Origin: an uncultured Prevotellaceae bacterium
GTDB taxonomy: Bacteria; Bacteroidota; Bacteroidia; Bacteroidales; Bacteroidaceae
Reading direction: 5' to 3'
Length of the DNA stretch: 9,619 nt
NCBI GenBank assembly: GCA_945787625.1
Contig: CALZJL010000029.1
Coordinates: forward strand, 1 to 9,619
Positions 8,359 through 9,619 of the stretch are shown here, one piece after another. The position numbers and the translations under genes were made by a program. Numbering within the stretch: the first letter of the stretch is position 1; every line of letters starts with the position of its first letter. The notes beneath the pieces were generated by a model. That model was not told the origin of the DNA. It ran no database searches and worked only from the letters and a program-made list of their open reading frames with translations.

Positions 8359-9246
8359 ATGCGCATACACATCTTCAACCCCGAAAACGACATGGCCCTC
8401 GCCCACGACCACCCCGGCTACACCCCACCCGCCAGCATACGCGCATACATCGAGCGCAACTGGCGCCTCCCCTACCAATGGGCAGCCCCCGGCGACATCG
8501 TATGGGACCGCCGCACCCCCTTCAGCCACTACCACATCAACGACTACACCCACATCGAGCTCTGCCCCTGGGGGTGGTCCAAAGCCATCGTCCACCAGCT
8601 CCAGAGAGCCGGCGTCCCCCGCCAGCACATGCCCAGCGACTCCACCCTCCGCCAGCTCCGCACCCTCTCCAGCCGCGAGACCACCGTCGCCATACAACAA
8701 GAACACCACCTCGAAGCCCACGCCTGCCACACCATCGCCCAAGTCGAAGACATACTCGCCCGGCAGCAAGCCCACAAGACCTACATCATGAAATCCCCCT
8801 GGAGCTCCAGCGGCAAAGGCCTCATGACCACCGCCAACCCCCACTGGCGTCAATGGGCACAGCGCATCCTCCGCCAGCAAGGCGCCCTCACCCTCGAGGG
8901 CAAGATGCCCCGCGAGCGCGACTTCGCCATGGAGTTCACCCTCGACGGCCGCGGCACCTGCACCTACCTCGGTCTCTCCCTCTTCGACACCGACCCCCAC
9001 GGCCACTACCTCAGCAACCACCACGGCACCGAAGAAGAAAAGACCCAGCTACTCCTCGCCACCCATCCCCACCAAGCCCAGACCCTCGCCGCCCTCCGCC
9101 GCTACTACATCGAGCGACTCCCCCAGATGGCCCCCTGGTACAAAGGCCCCGTAGGAGTCGACATGCTCATCACCCCCGACGGCGAGATAAACCCCTGCAT
9201 CGAGATAAACTGGCGCATGACCATGGGTCTTGTGGCACTGTTATAA
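8359..9246 (+). CDS. ATP-grasp-like protein of the IFNPEND family, probably missing its 3' end
   Basis: 295 residues from the ATG at 8359. The start is chosen because MRIHIFNPENDMALA matches the conserved opening I associate with uncharacterised Bacteroidales proteins, and an in-frame TTG at 8329 would give a low-complexity leader inside the promoter box. Visible blocks are IFNPENDMALA (5-15), ELCPWGWSKAIVHQL (67-81), YIMKSPWSSSGKGLMT (142-157, resembling the ATP-grasp lysine plus flexible Ser/Gly loop) and GPVGVDMLI followed by CIEINWRMTMG (263-271, 280-290, resembling the ATP-grasp metal-binding E-x-N-x-R). This suggests an ATP-dependent carboxylate ligase-type fold; substrate unknown. The gene is divergent from the glycosyltransferase operon. 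Codons are overwhelmingly C-ending until residue 289, then read GGT CTT GTG GCA CTG TTA TAA, and the protein ends only five residues past the EINWRMTMG motif. I infer truncation or 3' replacement near 9226. A genuine short C-terminus remains possible. Confidence 0.75.
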   Translation: MRIHIFNPENDMALAHDHPGYTPPASIRAYIERNWRLPYQWAAPGDIVWDRRTPFSHYHINDYTHIELCPWGWSKAIVHQLQRAGVPRQHMPSDSTLRQLRTLSSRETTVAIQQEHHLEAHACHTIAQVEDILARQQAHKTYIMKSPWSSSGKGLMTTANPHWRQWAQRILRQQGALTLEGKMPRERDFAMEFTLDGRGTCTYLGLSLFDTDPHGHYLSNHHGTEEEKTQLLLATHPHQAQTLAALRRYYIERLPQMAPWYKGPVGVDMLITPDGEINPCIEINWRMTMGLVALL

Positions 9247-9451
9247 CCAAATAACCAAAATATGTAAACCACTCAGTTCAAAAAAGACTTCAAACGTATC
9301 AGTAAAGATATAAGGAAAGTTGAGGCTCTTTAAAAATCGTCAGACTGTTTGCAGAAGGAAAGGATAAGGGAGGAGGAAGCACCACGCGCGGCATTTCCCC
9401 CTCAACCATATCAGCAGTTCACATAGCACTCATACAGCTCGTTACGCACTA

Positions 9452-9583
9452 TTTTGTAGTTTGGTGATTTGGTTGTTTTGTCGTTTCTATTCATTTAACG
9501 AGCATTAAACGGATATTAAACGAGCATCTAACCACCAGGACAACCAACCAAACAACCAAACAACAAAAAACTAAACAACAAAA
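9452..9583. repeat. Imperfect inverted repeat with GT-rich and AC-rich low-complexity arms
   Basis: TTTTGTAGTTTGGTGATTTG (9452-9471) matches the reverse complement of 9564-9583 at 16 of 20 positions, with about 92 nt between the arms. The arms extend into low-complexity sequence: GGTTGTTTTGTC on the left and repeated CCAA/CAAA words on the right (9540-9584). This could be a MITE- or REP-like element, a transcript hairpin, or chance complementarity between biased low-complexity tracts. Confidence 0.4.
9495..9527. repeat. Three tandem 11-bp units inside the inverted repeat
   Basis: TTAACGAGCAT (9495-9505), TAAACGGATAT (9506-9516) and TAAACGAGCAT (9517-9527) lie head to tail, with one difference between units 1 and 3 and two between units 2 and 3. 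An 11-bp period is close to one helical turn, so each unit would show the same DNA face, as in iterated protein-binding sites. They sit centrally between the GT-rich and AC-rich arms. Confidence 0.55.
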
Positions 9584-9619
9584 CTTGGAATTGTTCTCGC
9601 TTATTCGTAACTCTGAGCT

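Larger units (their letters stand above)
9247..9619. other. Gene-free, AT-richer right end of the window with repeats
   Basis: I find no supportable coding region, tRNA or rRNA in these 373 bp. Base composition shifts from the C-rich coding style of the preceding gene to AT-rich. The stretch 9247-9450 has no structure I recognise. From 9451 the plus strand turns G/T-rich, then passes through an 11-bp tandem repeat and becomes A/C-rich to about 9584. The final ~35 bp (TTGGAATTGTTCTCGCTTAT onward) resemble intergenic repeat sequence I vaguely associate with Prevotella-like genomes; that association is a recollection, not a search result. Confidence 0.5.

Noticed and set aside
8323..9024. Minus-strand 233-codon frame opposite the ATP-grasp-like gene
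   Set aside because: Val/Ala/Gly/Glu/Asp-rich because C-ending codons read backwards become GNN codons. No domains, and it overlaps the divergent promoter.
8478..9254. Second plus-strand frame inside the ATP-grasp-like gene
   Set aside because: His/Pro/Arg-rich composition and no motifs; out of phase with the frame that carries IFNPEND and EINWRMTMG.
9299..9409. Minus-strand 36-codon frame starting MVEGEMPRVV
   Set aside because: Short, no ribosome site or recognised family, and a single small frame of this size is expected by chance.
9500..9619. Minus-strand frame entering from the right edge (begins SSELRISENNSKF)
   Set aside because: It runs into low-complexity Cys/Leu/Val translation of the GT-rich repeat, so it looks like repeat DNA rather than a gene end.
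9247..9619. Searched by eye for tRNA, CRISPR array or insertion-sequence ends
   Set aside because: No cloverleaf, no regularly spaced repeats with spacers, and no transposase reading frame visible.

Overview
The window looks like chromosomal DNA from a member of the order Bacteroidales (Prevotella/Bacteroides-like). The evidence is a TonB-receptor-like outer-membrane protein with an N-terminal carboxypeptidase-regulatory domain and a Gly-rich tail, two TAnnTTTG-type -7 promoter boxes, weak or absent Shine-Dalgarno sequences, and an 'IFNPEND' ATP-grasp-like protein of a type I associate with this group. Genus cannot be fixed from the sequence.

Layout. Bases 3-89 (+) are the last 28 codons of a gene entering from the left, probably an outer-membrane beta-barrel protein. 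Its stop overlaps the 3' end of the convergent gene at 83-3238 (-), a complete 1051-residue TonB-receptor-like barrel protein with a signal peptide. A 112-bp gap (3239-3350) with a perfect 9-bp inverted repeat separates it from aroB (3351-4403, -; 3-dehydroquinate synthase). Immediately upstream of aroB, and almost certainly co-transcribed with it, is a 1266-residue multidomain protein (4412-8212, -). A 146-bp divergent intergenic region (8213-8358) carries a -7-like box for each direction. An ATP-grasp-like gene runs rightwards at 8359-9246 (+). The last 373 bp (9247-9619) hold no supportable gene, but contain a low-complexity inverted-repeat structure around a short tandem repeat.

The centrepiece is the 1266-residue protein. 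I read four modules in one unbroken frame: a degenerate GT-A-like domain, a canonical family-2 glycosyltransferase domain, a GalT/Ap4A-phosphorylase-like (HIT-superfamily, DUF4922-type) domain with an HMHLQ motif, and a SpoIID/LytB peptidoglycan-glycan-cleaving domain with its metal-site and [12 protein letters not shown] motifs. There is no signal peptide or obvious transmembrane segment, although SpoIID relatives normally act on peptidoglycan outside the cytoplasm. This combination of sugar-nucleotide chemistry, glycosyl transfer and glycan cleavage in one chain, in an operon with aroB, is the best candidate for something undescribed.

The plus strand is very C/A-rich and the minus strand G/T-rich whichever way the genes point: the minus-strand genes favour G/T-ending codons and the plus-strand ATP-grasp gene is overwhelmingly C-ending. 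This suggests a strong replication-strand bias with the minus strand leading. It also explains the very long spurious antisense reading frames. The C-ending pattern stops abruptly in the last six codons of the ATP-grasp gene, which suggests that its 3' end has been lost or replaced.
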